In this document: positions 43,096-51,709 of the stretch, in pieces | Position numbering within the stretch: the stretch's first letter is position 1 | Layout: each line of letters starts with the position of its first letter | DNA from: Litoreibacter halocynthiae | GTDB lineage: Bacteria > Pseudomonadota > Alphaproteobacteria > Rhodobacterales > Rhodobacteraceae | Direction: 5' to 3' | NCBI RefSeq assembly: GCF_004365635.1 | Contig: NZ_SOBH01000001.1 | Coordinates: forward strand, 620,001 to 684,000 | DNA length: 64,000 nt | Position numbers and translations under genes: made by a program | Notes under the pieces: model-generated | What the model saw: the letters and a program-made list of their open reading frames with translations, nothing else | Told to the model about the DNA's origin: nothing | The model's database searches: none

Positions 43096-44040
43096 ATGCG
43101 TATTTTCACTTTTAGCGCGGCTGCCGTCGCAGGGCTTGGCATTGCTGGCGCAGCCTTGGCTGCTGCTGAATCTCAAGAACCGATCAAGCTGACGATGCAT
43201 GACTGGACCGGTCAACTGGTCACAACGACCCTCATGGGCAAGGTATTGTCCAAAGCGGGCTATAACGTCGAATATGTACAGGCCGACTACATTGCACAGT
43301 TTGCGGGCCTGAAGACGGGCGATTTGCACGTTGCCATGGAAATTTGGGAAACCACCGGCCGCGAAGCCATGGACGAGGCCACGGCGACAGGCAAGGTGGT
43401 CAACATGGGCGAAACCGGCATGATTGCCATCGAGGAATGGTGGTATCCGGCTTATATGGAAGAGGTCTGCCCGGGCTTGCCCGACTGGAAAGCGCTGAAC
43501 GATTGTGCCAGCGAATTCGCCACGCCCGAGACTGCACCGATGGGCCGCTATCTGGGTGGACCGGTGACATGGGGAGGCTTTGATGATGAACGCGTCGAAG
43601 CTTTGGGTATGGATTTCGAGGTGGTTCACGCAGGCACCGACGCCGCATTGTTCGCCGAACTTGAAAGTGCCTACCAGCGCAAGGCACCGATCGTGCTTTG
43701 GATATATGCCCCACACTGGGCACCGACCAAGTATGAAGGCAGCTTCGTAAAATTCCCTGAATACTCGACCGAGTGCTATAATGATCCGTCTGTCGGGATG
43801 AACACCTCGATGGCCTATGATTGCGGCAAGCCAACCGGTCCGATCTGGAAAGTTGCGTCTTCAACCGTTGCCGAAACTTGGCCGGGTGCTGCCAAGGCAA
43901 TCGAAGCCTTCTCGGTCAATAATGACGATATGGGTGATATGGTTGCAGCTGTCGATCTGGACGGCAAATCGGTTGACGAGGTGACCGATGCTTGGCTCGC
44001 GGCCAATGAGGCGGCTTGGTCCACTTGGATCGCCAACTAA
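43096..44040 (+). CDS. proX: ProX-like glycine betaine/proline betaine periplasmic binding protein
   Basis: 314 residues with a signal peptide (about 1-23, ALAA-A). The OpuAC fold is clear: IKLTMHDWTGQLVTT near residues 31-45, EEWWYPAYMEEVCPGLPDWK near 113-132 and VLWIYAPHWAPTKY near 196-209, with the tryptophans and tyrosines expected for a quaternary-ammonium cage. The start ATG 43096 has AGGGGAATTCT; the earlier in-frame start has no signal peptide. First gene of proX-V-W-kinase-dehydrogenase. Confidence 0.9.
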   Translation: MRIFTFSAAAVAGLGIAGAALAAAESQEPIKLTMHDWTGQLVTTTLMGKVLSKAGYNVEYVQADYIAQFAGLKTGDLHVAMEIWETTGREAMDEATATGKVVNMGETGMIAIEEWWYPAYMEEVCPGLPDWKALNDCASEFATPETAPMGRYLGGPVTWGGFDDERVEALGMDFEVVHAGTDAALFAELESAYQRKAPIVLWIYAPHWAPTKYEGSFVKFPEYSTECYNDPSVGMNTSMAYDCGKPTGPIWKVASSTVAETWPGAAKAIEAFSVNNDDMGDMVAAVDLDGKSVDEVTDAWLAANEAAWSTWIAN

Positions 44041-44054
44041 GCCCCGCGACAAAG

Positions 44055-44076
44055 GGGTGGGCGCACGAGCCCACCC
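44055..44076 (+). terminator. Intra-operon hairpin between proX and proV
   Basis: 8-bp GC-rich stem GGGTGGGC (44055-44062) with GCCCACCC (44069-44076) and a 6-nt loop, no T run. It sits in the 101-base gap after the binding-protein gene, like the hairpins after ugpB and after the binding-protein gene at 58948. Likely a partial terminator or mRNA stabiliser. Confidence 0.6.
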
Positions 44077-44141
44077 GACAAATCTATCATGCGCGATATC
44101 TCCGGCTTTCCCGGTCCGATTTGCCTGCATCTGAGGATGTT

Positions 44142-45173
44142 ATGGAAAAACCCATCATACTGGACTGCAAGAACGTCTGGAAAATCTATGGCTCTCAGGC
44201 ATCACGTATTCACAGCGAGCATAACGGAAATCCCAGCTCAGATACGCTAAAGGCCAACGGGCTGATCGGGGCTGTCCGTGCGGTGAACCTGCAAATCCGG
44301 CAGGGAGAGATTTTCGTGATTATGGGGCTCTCGGGGTCCGGGAAGTCCACCCTTGTGCGGTGCTTGTCGCGATTGGTGGAGCCGACGGGTGGCGAGATTC
44401 TGTTTGAAGGCAAAGACCTTCTCACCACAAGCGAAGCCGAGCTGATTGAAATCCGCCGCAAGAAAATGGGCATGGTGTTTCAACAATTCGCCTTGCTTCC
44501 ACACTTGACCGTTCTGCAGAACACGGCCTTCCCGCTGGAGGTGCAAGGTGTCCCGCGGACTGCGCGCGAGGCGCGGGCGCGGGAGGTCATAGAACTGGTT
44601 GGGTTGAAGGGCCGCGAGGCATATTATCCGCGTCAACTGTCAGGCGGTCAGCAGCAGCGCGTCGGGATCGCGCGATCCCTGGCGGTCGAGCCTGACCTGT
44701 GGTTTCTGGACGAGCCGTTCTCGGCGCTTGACCCGTTGATCCGTCGTGAGATGCAAGATGAGTTCCTGCGTCTGCAAAATCTTTTGCATAAAACCATCGT
44801 CTTCATCACCCACGACTTTGACGAGGCCATTCGACTGGCTGACCGGATCGCCGTCATGAAGGACGGCAAAGTGGTTCAGGTCGCCACCCCTGAAGAGTTG
44901 GTTCTGAACCCCGCGACAGACTACGTCGAAGAATTCACCCGCCATGTGTCGCGCTCGAAAGTACTCACTGTTGGTGCGGTGATGACAGGCGGAGGTGCCG
45001 ACATCGAAACATCAGGCGAAGTGGGCATCGGCCAGCGCATCGAAGCGGTCGCGGACCTGCTTGAGGCAAGTGATATGCCGTTCAGGGTGCTCGATGACGA
45101 TGGCAACGCGGTCGGGACGATTGGCAGGCAAGCTGTCATTGACGTGTTGGTCGGTCGGGTACTGAAGAAATGA
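44142..45173 (+). CDS. proV: ProV-like glycine betaine ABC transporter ATP-binding protein
   Basis: 343 residues. Walker A GLSGSGKST near residues 63-71, Q-loop VFQQFALLPH near 110-119, signature LSGGQQQRVGIARSL near 166-180, Walker B LWFLDEPFSALDPL near 186-199, switch His in ITHDFDEA. The C-terminal 70 residues are a short, single-CBS-like region, smaller than the double CBS of E. coli ProV (400 residues). Start ATG 44142 follows CTGAGGATGTT; the open frame upstream overlaps proX. Its stop overlaps proW by four bases (ATGA). Confidence 0.9.
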   Translation: MEKPIILDCKNVWKIYGSQASRIHSEHNGNPSSDTLKANGLIGAVRAVNLQIRQGEIFVIMGLSGSGKSTLVRCLSRLVEPTGGEILFEGKDLLTTSEAELIEIRRKKMGMVFQQFALLPHLTVLQNTAFPLEVQGVPRTAREARAREVIELVGLKGREAYYPRQLSGGQQQRVGIARSLAVEPDLWFLDEPFSALDPLIRREMQDEFLRLQNLLHKTIVFITHDFDEAIRLADRIAVMKDGKVVQVATPEELVLNPATDYVEEFTRHVSRSKVLTVGAVMTGGGADIETSGEVGIGQRIEAVADLLEASDMPFRVLDDDGNAVGTIGRQAVIDVLVGRVLKK

Positions 45174-47179
45174 ACCTGTTGCGCCGCATATTCCTGCAAA
45201 AGGCGGCCCTGTTCTGGCTGCCAATTTTTGCGGTCACATGGGCGCTGTCGGCTTATTCCTTTCCTCTTTACAAGGCCCTTGGTGCGCGCTGGATCATCAA
45301 ATACCCCGCCCAAGCGCAACTGCATCTGGAAGCCAATATTAGCGCCTTCATGCAATGGCTTGTCGAGGATGCCAGTTTCGGCCTGTTCAGCTTTCGCGAT
45401 TTAACGCGGTTCATATCCGCGCTGATAGAAGCGCCATACAGCTTCGCGCGGAACGCGCTGATCGACGGCTTTTCAGTCGGGCTGGGCAGCGATGCGGTGG
45501 ATGTGGCGCCGTCGCTTAGCTGGGTTGCCGTCATCGTCACTTTGGTTGCAATGGGCCACTATGCGCGCGACTGGAAACTGGCCGCGTTGATGGCGGGATG
45601 CTTCGGCTACCTCGCAATCTTTGGCCAATGGGACAGCGCAATGGTGACGCTGGCCTCGGTTCTGATCGCAGTTCCTATCGGGGCAGTCGGGGGCTTGCTG
45701 CTGGGCATACTTGCGTATCGCATGCCACTTTTTGAAACCATGATCAGGCCCGTGTTGGACCTGATGCAGACCGTCCCGGTTTTCTCCTACTTGGTGCCAA
45801 TCCTGTTTCTGTTCGGTTTCGGTCCGGTCGCGGCATTGGTCGCAACGATCATCTACGCAATGCCCCCGATGGTGCGCGTCACAATCGTCGCCCTGAGAGG
45901 GGTGCCAAGCGAAATTCACGACGTCGGCGTTATGGTCGGCTGCACCAAACGACAGCTGATGTGGAAGGTTATTATCCCCTCGGCTGCGCCCACGTTGATG
46001 GTGGGGGTCAATCAGGTGATCATGCTGTCGTTGAACATGGTCATCATCGCCTCGATGATCGGCGCGGGCGGGCTTGGGTATGACGTTTTGACCGCGTTGC
46101 GCCGTCTGGATATCGGCGGCGGAATTGAGGCAGGCGTCGCCATCGTGGTTATGGCAATCGCGCTGGACCGGCTCAGTCAGGCCTTCGCCACACGGGTTCC
46201 CGACGAGGTGGCGAACCACACCACCAAGAACTTCGCGCAGCGTCATCCTTGGCTTGTGACCGTGGTGGTCGTGGCGGTTGGGACCTTCCTGCTGTCCTAC
46301 ATCTTCCCTGCCGTTCAGGACTACCCCAAAAGCATGACCCTTTCGACCGGCACGTTCTGGTCGGACGTCATCGGCTATATTAACGTCAATTTCTTCGAAG
46401 CCTTCGAGGCGGTCAAAACCGTGTTCCTGACCTACCTGCTCTTGCCCGTGAAACGCTTCTTCGTAGGGATACCTTGGGCGTGGGGCATCATCGTGATGAC
46501 GCTGATCGGCTGGCGGGTCGGCGGTATCGGACTTGGGCTTCTCAGCGGGGTGCTGACAGCATTCATCGCGGCCGTCGGCCTTTGGAACAAAGCGATGGTC
46601 ACCGTCTATCTTTGCGGGGTTTCGGTTTTGGTCGCTTCGGCAATCGGTATCCCCTTGGGCATCTTTGCCGCCCAAAACGATAGGGCAAACCGCATCATCG
46701 GCTCGTTCATCGACACGCTGCAAACCCTGCCAAGTTTCGTGTATCTCATCCCCGTCGTGATGCTGTTCCGCGTCGGCGATTTTTCGGCCATGGTCGCAGT
46801 GGTGCTATATGCAATGGCCCCTGCTGTCCGCTACGCGGCGCATGGCGTACGCAGCGTCGATCCACAACTCATAGAGGCCGGGCTGGTGTCCGGCTGCACC
46901 CCAAGGCAGCTGCTTTGGCGGATCAAGCTGCCCATGGCTTTGCCAGAGCTGCTGCTGGGCCTGAACCAAACCATCTTGCTGGCGCTGTCCATGCTGGTGA
47001 TCACCGCATTGGTCGGCACGCGTGACCTCGGGCAGGAGGTCTATATCGCCCTGACTAAAGCCAACACCGGACAAGGTATTGTTGCGGGGCTGTCGGTGGC
47101 CTTCATCGCCATCATTGCCGATCGCATATTGTCCGCTTTCGCCACCAGGGCACGCACTAAAATGGGGATGGCAACATGA
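45170..47179 (+). CDS. proW: ProW-like betaine transporter permease with two tandem permease domains
   Basis: 669 residues, about twice the E. coli ProW length (354). Two binding-protein-dependent permease domains are visible: the first EAA loop is near GVPSEIHDVGVMVGCTKRQL (about residues 244-263), the second near SVDPQLIEAGLVSGCTPRQL (about 562-581). The repeated GCTxRQLxWxxxxP shows an internal duplication, so one chain could form the whole channel. This fused form is common in marine alphaproteobacteria. It overlaps proV and the following kinase gene by four bases each. Confidence 0.9.
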   Translation: MNLLRRIFLQKAALFWLPIFAVTWALSAYSFPLYKALGARWIIKYPAQAQLHLEANISAFMQWLVEDASFGLFSFRDLTRFISALIEAPYSFARNALIDGFSVGLGSDAVDVAPSLSWVAVIVTLVAMGHYARDWKLAALMAGCFGYLAIFGQWDSAMVTLASVLIAVPIGAVGGLLLGILAYRMPLFETMIRPVLDLMQTVPVFSYLVPILFLFGFGPVAALVATIIYAMPPMVRVTIVALRGVPSEIHDVGVMVGCTKRQLMWKVIIPSAAPTLMVGVNQVIMLSLNMVIIASMIGAGGLGYDVLTALRRLDIGGGIEAGVAIVVMAIALDRLSQAFATRVPDEVANHTTKNFAQRHPWLVTVVVVAVGTFLLSYIFPAVQDYPKSMTLSTGTFWSDVIGYINVNFFEAFEAVKTVFLTYLLLPVKRFFVGIPWAWGIIVMTLIGWRVGGIGLGLLSGVLTAFIAAVGLWNKAMVTVYLCGVSVLVASAIGIPLGIFAAQNDRANRIIGSFIDTLQTLPSFVYLIPVVMLFRVGDFSAMVAVVLYAMAPAVRYAAHGVRSVDPQLIEAGLVSGCTPRQLLWRIKLPMALPELLLGLNQTILLALSMLVITALVGTRDLGQEVYIALTKANTGQGIVAGLSVAFIAIIADRILSAFATRARTKMGMAT

Positions 47180-48063
47180 CCGAAGCTGAACAAAGAGCCT
47201 TGGACAAGGTCTCGAATTTGCCCATCTGGAACGCCGCGGAGGGGATCGAGTTTTTGGGTGGCGGAATCACCAATTTCAACGTCTCGGTCTGGGATCAGGG
47301 CAAGCGCTACGTGGTGCGTGTAGGTGAGGACATCGTACTGCACCAGATCATGCGCTTTAACGAGCAGGCCGCGCATGCAGCGGCACATGCGGCGGGGATC
47401 GCACCAGCTATTGTGCATACAGAGCCCGGCATCATGGTGCTGGACTTCGTCGAAGGACGCACATTGGACGAGAAAGCAATACGCCAAGACGCGATGCTGG
47501 AACGGATCGTTCCATTGCTCAAAACCTGTCACTCCGATGCGGTCCGGTTCCTGCGTGGCCCCATTCTGACATTCTGGGTTTTCCATGTCCTGCGTGACTA
47601 TGCGGCGACATTGAAACATGGCCGGTCAAGCTACACCAAAATATTGCCGGACCTGCTGGAAACCGCAGACAAACTGGAGCGGTCCGTCGGGCCGGTTCAG
47701 ATAGTTCTGGGTCACAACGATCTGCTCGCGGCCAACTTCATAGATGATGGAAAACGGTTGTGGCTGCTGGATTGGGAATATGGCGGTTTCAACTCCCCGC
47801 TGTTCGATCTCGCAGGGCTCGCATCCAACAATGAACTGAACCAACGGCAAGAGAGTTGGCTGTTGGAAACCTATTTCGAAACCCCTGTGACGGACCAGCT
47901 ACGCAATCGCTATCAGGCGATGAAATGCGCCTCCCTGCTGCGCGAAACCATGTGGAGCATGGTGTCGGAAATCCACTCCGAGATCGACTTCGACTACGCC
48001 GAATACACCCGAAAAAACATGTCGCGATTTAATGCCGCGCTCTCTGACTTCAAAGCAATGTGA
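47176..48063 (+). CDS. APH/choline-kinase-like phosphotransferase (copy 2)
   Basis: 295 residues, choline/ethanolamine kinase-like fold: FLGGGITNFNVSVW near residues 26-39, catalytic loop LGHNDLLAANFIDDGK near 177-192 (HxDxxxxN read as HNDLLAAN) and WLLDWEYGGFN near 195-205. The DWEYGG motif is typical of LicA/choline kinase relatives. It overlaps proW by four bases and precedes the second FAD/GcvT gene by 8 bases, so kinase, transporter and dehydrogenase are made together. Substrate likely choline or a related amino alcohol (inference). Confidence 0.83.
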   Translation: MTEAEQRALDKVSNLPIWNAAEGIEFLGGGITNFNVSVWDQGKRYVVRVGEDIVLHQIMRFNEQAAHAAAHAAGIAPAIVHTEPGIMVLDFVEGRTLDEKAIRQDAMLERIVPLLKTCHSDAVRFLRGPILTFWVFHVLRDYAATLKHGRSSYTKILPDLLETADKLERSVGPVQIVLGHNDLLAANFIDDGKRLWLLDWEYGGFNSPLFDLAGLASNNELNQRQESWLLETYFETPVTDQLRNRYQAMKCASLLRETMWSMVSEIHSEIDFDYAEYTRKNMSRFNAALSDFKAM

Positions 48064-48071
48064 GGAACACC

Positions 48072-50513
48072 ATGAGCACCTTCCCAACCAGTGCAAAGGC
48101 CGTCGTTATCGGGGGCGGTATCGTGGGCTGCTCCACCGCGTATCATCTGGCGAAACTTGGCTGGACCGATGTTGTCTTACTGGAGAGGCAGAAACTGACA
48201 TCCGGCACGACCTTCCACGCCGCGGGGCTTGTTGGGCAGTTGCGGTCCAACGCCAATATTACGCAATTGCTGGGCTATTCGGTTGATCTCTACAACACGT
48301 TGGAGAAGGAGACAGGCCAAGCAACCGGCTGGAAAATGAATGGTGGCCTGCGCCTTGCGTGTAACGAGGAACGCTGGACCGAGGTCAAGCGGCAGGCAAC
48401 GACCGCACACTCGTTCGGTCTGGAGATGCAGCTGCTCACACCAACAGAAGCGCTAGATTTGTGGCCTTTGATGAATGTCGATGATGTGGTCGGCGCAGCT
48501 TACATGCCGACCGATGGTCAGGCCAACCCGTCCGACATCACGCTATCACTTGCCAAAGGCGCCCGCATGGCGGGGGCCTCTATTTTCGAGGACACAAAGG
48601 TCACCAAGATCGAGCTTGAAGACGGCGTGATCAAAGGTGTGATGACGGTAAAGGGCTTCATCGAATGCGAAAAGGTCATTCTGTGCGGCGGCCAATGGAC
48701 CCGCGATTTCGCGGCGACCGTCGGGGTGAATGTGCCGCTGGTTCCGATGGAGCACCAGTATATGGTCACGGAACAGATCGACGGCGTGACGTCAGACCTG
48801 CCGACGCTGCGCGACCCCGACAGATTGACCTATTACAAAGAAGAGGTCGGGGGATTGGTTATGGGCGGCTATGAGCCGAACCCGATCCCGTGGGCGCTCA
48901 ATGGCATTCCGAGAGGGTTCCATTACACGTTGCTGGACTCCAATTTTGACCATTTTGAGCAGATCGTGGAACTTGCTTTGGGGCGCGTGCCAGCCTTGCA
49001 GACCGCTGGCATCAAGCAACTGGTGAACGGGCCGGAAAGCTTCACGCCGGACGGGAACTTCATTCTGGGCGAAGCGCCGGAGTTGAAGAACTTCTACGTC
49101 GGTGCAGGCTTCAACGCCTACGGCATCGCCGCTGGCGGCGGGGCAGGGATGGCGCTTGCGGAATGGGTCGCCAAGGGCGAGCCTCCATTTGATCTGTGGC
49201 CCGTGGATATCCGCCGCTTTGGCCGCCCGCATTTCGACACCGATTGGGTCCGCACCCGCACCGTCGAGGCCTATGGCAAACATTACACGATGGCATGGCC
49301 GTTCGAGGAGCACAGCTCCGGCAGGCCCTGCCGGAAGTCACCATTGTACGAGACGCTGAAAGGCAAAGGGGCCTGCTTTGGCGAGAAGCTGGGATGGGAG
49401 CGGCCAAACTGGTTCGCGCCTTCGGGAATGGAGCCTAAAGACGTCTATAGCTTCGGGCGGCAGAACTGGTTCGACGTCGTGGGAGAGGAGCACAAAGCCG
49501 GCCGTGAAGCTGCGGTTTTGTTCGACCAGACCTCCTTCGCCAAGTTTGTTCTCAAGGGGCCGGACGCCGAGGCGGCGCTTAGCTGGATTGCGGCCAATGA
49601 CGTGCAGAAGCCGGTGGGTTCGCTGGTCTACACCCAAATGCTCAACGATCGTGGCGGCATAGAGTGCGACCTGACCACAGTCCGCGTGGCACGGGACGAG
49701 TATTACATTGTCACCGGTACCGGCTTCGCGACCCATGATTTCGAATGGATATCTCGCAACATCCCTGACGGCATGAACGCGCAACTGGTCGATGTGACCT
49801 CCGCATATGCGGTGCTGTCACTCATGGGTCCAAAGGCTCGCAACATTCTTGAAAAGGTCACCAATGCGGACGTCTCGAATGAAGCGTTCAAGTTCGGCAC
49901 GGCAAAGACCATCGGCATAGCCGGATGCCCGGTGAACGCTTTGCGGGTCACCTATGTGGGGGAACTGGGTTGGGAGCTTCACCTGCCGGTGGAATACGCC
50001 ACCACGGTTTATTCCGCACTAGCGGAAGCAGGCGCGGAGTTCGGGTTGCGAGACGCAGGATACCGGACGATTGAAAGTATGCGTTTGGAAAAGGGCTACC
50101 GCGCATGGGGGGCAGATATCGGCCCCGACCACACGCCCGCCGAAGCAGGTTTGGCGTGGGCAGTGAAATTGAAAAAGAACATCGACTTCAAAGGGCGCAA
50201 AGCAGCCGAGGCGCAGCGTGACAATGGGGTGAAGAAGATACTCGCAGGCTTCACCGCGGCCCCTGATATTGTGCTGTCCGGTCGGGAAACCATCTACCGG
50301 AACGGCAAGCGGGTCGGCTGGCTGAGCAGCGGCGGGTTTGGCTACACGCTCAACAAATCAATCGGCTACGGCTATGTCCGCTCGGATGAAGCCATTGATG
50401 CGAACTATGTGATGGATGGCGACTACGAGTTGGAGGTCGCGACCGAACGGGTTCCGTGTACGGTCCATTTGGCACCGCTGTATGATCCAAAAATGGAGCG
50501 TGTGAAGGCGTAG
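48072..50513 (+). CDS. FAD/GcvT-domain dehydrogenase, dimethylglycine/sarcosine dehydrogenase family (copy 2)
   Basis: 813 residues. FAD motif IGGGIVGCS near residues 13-21; TFHAAGL with H49 in the covalent-FAD position; GcvT-like folate domain about 435-813 (YVGELGWELHLPVEY, IESMRLEKGYRAWG). It oxidatively removes a methyl group from an N-methyl amine, giving methylene-tetrahydrofolate and reduced carrier. Next to proXVW the likely substrate is a betaine breakdown product such as dimethylglycine. I start at ATG 48072 (TGAGGAACACC before it); a GTG 12 bases earlier is less likely. A terminator follows. Confidence 0.89.
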   Translation: MSTFPTSAKAVVIGGGIVGCSTAYHLAKLGWTDVVLLERQKLTSGTTFHAAGLVGQLRSNANITQLLGYSVDLYNTLEKETGQATGWKMNGGLRLACNEERWTEVKRQATTAHSFGLEMQLLTPTEALDLWPLMNVDDVVGAAYMPTDGQANPSDITLSLAKGARMAGASIFEDTKVTKIELEDGVIKGVMTVKGFIECEKVILCGGQWTRDFAATVGVNVPLVPMEHQYMVTEQIDGVTSDLPTLRDPDRLTYYKEEVGGLVMGGYEPNPIPWALNGIPRGFHYTLLDSNFDHFEQIVELALGRVPALQTAGIKQLVNGPESFTPDGNFILGEAPELKNFYVGAGFNAYGIAAGGGAGMALAEWVAKGEPPFDLWPVDIRRFGRPHFDTDWVRTRTVEAYGKHYTMAWPFEEHSSGRPCRKSPLYETLKGKGACFGEKLGWERPNWFAPSGMEPKDVYSFGRQNWFDVVGEEHKAGREAAVLFDQTSFAKFVLKGPDAEAALSWIAANDVQKPVGSLVYTQMLNDRGGIECDLTTVRVARDEYYIVTGTGFATHDFEWISRNIPDGMNAQLVDVTSAYAVLSLMGPKARNILEKVTNADVSNEAFKFGTAKTIGIAGCPVNALRVTYVGELGWELHLPVEYATTVYSALAEAGAEFGLRDAGYRTIESMRLEKGYRAWGADIGPDHTPAEAGLAWAVKLKKNIDFKGRKAAEAQRDNGVKKILAGFTAAPDIVLSGRETIYRNGKRVGWLSSGGFGYTLNKSIGYGYVRSDEAIDANYVMDGDYELEVATERVPCTVHLAPLYDPKMERVKA

Positions 50514-50519
50514 TGCGAA

Positions 50520-50546
50520 GTTGGCGGCGCAGGGAACGCCGCCAAC
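50520..50546 (+). terminator. Terminator hairpin between the dehydrogenase and Fe-ADH genes
   Basis: Perfect 10-bp stem GTTGGCGGCG (50520-50529) with CGCCGCCAAC (50537-50546) and a 7-nt loop, in the 49-base gap between two convergent genes. It is positioned to end transcripts from both directions; the T run is poor. Confidence 0.75.
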
Positions 50547-50562
50547 GCCTTTAACGTGGCGG

Positions 50563-51708
50563 CTAGAGAATGGCCTCGAACAACGCTTTGGTGTTCGCAG
50601 CCGTCATCTCGACCGGATTGCCGCCCGTGCTCGGGTCGCGCAAGGCGGCGTCGGTCAACAGGTCTAGGTCCGCGTTTTTGACGCCCAGCTCCGTCAGCGT
50701 TTTCGGGATCGACATCGATGCGTTCAACTCGTCCACATAGGCGCAGAACCCGTCAAAACCGCCAGCGATTCCAAGATAGGCTGCAACCATATCAAACCGC
50801 GCCGCTATCGCGTCTTTGTTAAATTGCAGCACCGCAGGCATGCATACCGCGTTGGTCGTGCCGTGATGGGTGTGATGGACCGCCCCAATCGGGTGGCTCA
50901 GCGCGTGAATGGCGCCCAGACCCTTCTGGAAACCAGTGGCTCCCATGGCGGCGGCGGACATCATATGCGCACGGGCCTCTAGGTCAGTCGGATTTTCATA
51001 GGCGCGGGGCAGGTATTCCTTCACCAGTCGCATACCTTCCAACGCTATCCCTTGGCTCATCGGGTGGTAATGCGGACTGCTAAAGGCCTCGACGCAATGG
51101 GCGAAGGCATCCAAGCCGGTACCTGCGGTGATAAACTTGGGCATGCCAACCGTCAGCTCAGGGTCACAGATCACCACAGTGGGCAGCATTTTGGGATGGA
51201 AAATGATCTTCTTCTCGTGGGTTTCCGAATTGGTGATCACGCTGGCGCGCCCGACTTCAGAGCCAGTGCCAGCCGTGGTCGGAACGGCGACGATCGGCGC
51301 GATCTTGTTGGGGTCAGCGCGGGTCCACCAATCGCCGACATCTTCGAAATCCCACAGCGGGCGGGATTGGCCTGCCCAAAACGCGATAACTTTCGCCAGA
51401 TCAAGTCCGGAGCCGCCGCCAAACGCTACGACGCCATCATACCCGCCCTCGCGGTAGACTGCGACGCCAGCTTCGGCGTTCTTGTCCGTGGGGTTCGGGT
51501 CGACTTCGGAAAACAGCCCGCGCCCCAACCCCGCCGCGTCCAGATGGTCAAGCGTTCGCGTGGTGATCTCCATCGACGCCAGCCCCTTGTCCGTGACCAG
51601 CAACGGTTTGGACATGCCAGCGGATTTGCACGCGTCAGCGATTTCGGAAATGCGCCCTGCGCCAAAACGGATAGCGGTCGGGTAGGACCAGTTGCCAGTC
51701 AGGTTCAT
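50563..51708 (-). CDS. Iron-containing alcohol dehydrogenase (group III)
   Basis: 381 residues. NAD-binding part has VVAFGGGSGLDLAK near residues 90-103 and VPTTAGTGSEVG near 140-151. Metal ligands are visible as GLDAFAHCVEAF near 196-207 (Asp and His) and HALSHPIGAVHHTHHG near 263-278. It interconverts an alcohol and an aldehyde with NAD. It is the last gene of the minus-strand operon deoR-FGase-GS-ALDH-ADH, one base after the ALDH stop. In that setting the alcohol is likely a gamma-glutamylated amino alcohol. Confidence 0.9.
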   Translation of the reverse strand: MNLTGNWSYPTAIRFGAGRISEIADACKSAGMSKPLLVTDKGLASMEITTRTLDHLDAAGLGRGLFSEVDPNPTDKNAEAGVAVYREGGYDGVVAFGGGSGLDLAKVIAFWAGQSRPLWDFEDVGDWWTRADPNKIAPIVAVPTTAGTGSEVGRASVITNSETHEKKIIFHPKMLPTVVICDPELTVGMPKFITAGTGLDAFAHCVEAFSSPHYHPMSQGIALEGMRLVKEYLPRAYENPTDLEARAHMMSAAAMGATGFQKGLGAIHALSHPIGAVHHTHHGTTNAVCMPAVLQFNKDAIAARFDMVAAYLGIAGGFDGFCAYVDELNASMSIPKTLTELGVKNADLDLLTDAALRDPSTGGNPVEMTAANTKALFEAIL

Positions 51709-51709
51709 C

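Noticed and set aside
45473-46723. 416-codon open frame antisense to proW
   Set aside because: Same shadow composition (His/Gln/Asp-rich, no hydrophobic core) opposite a clear permease gene.
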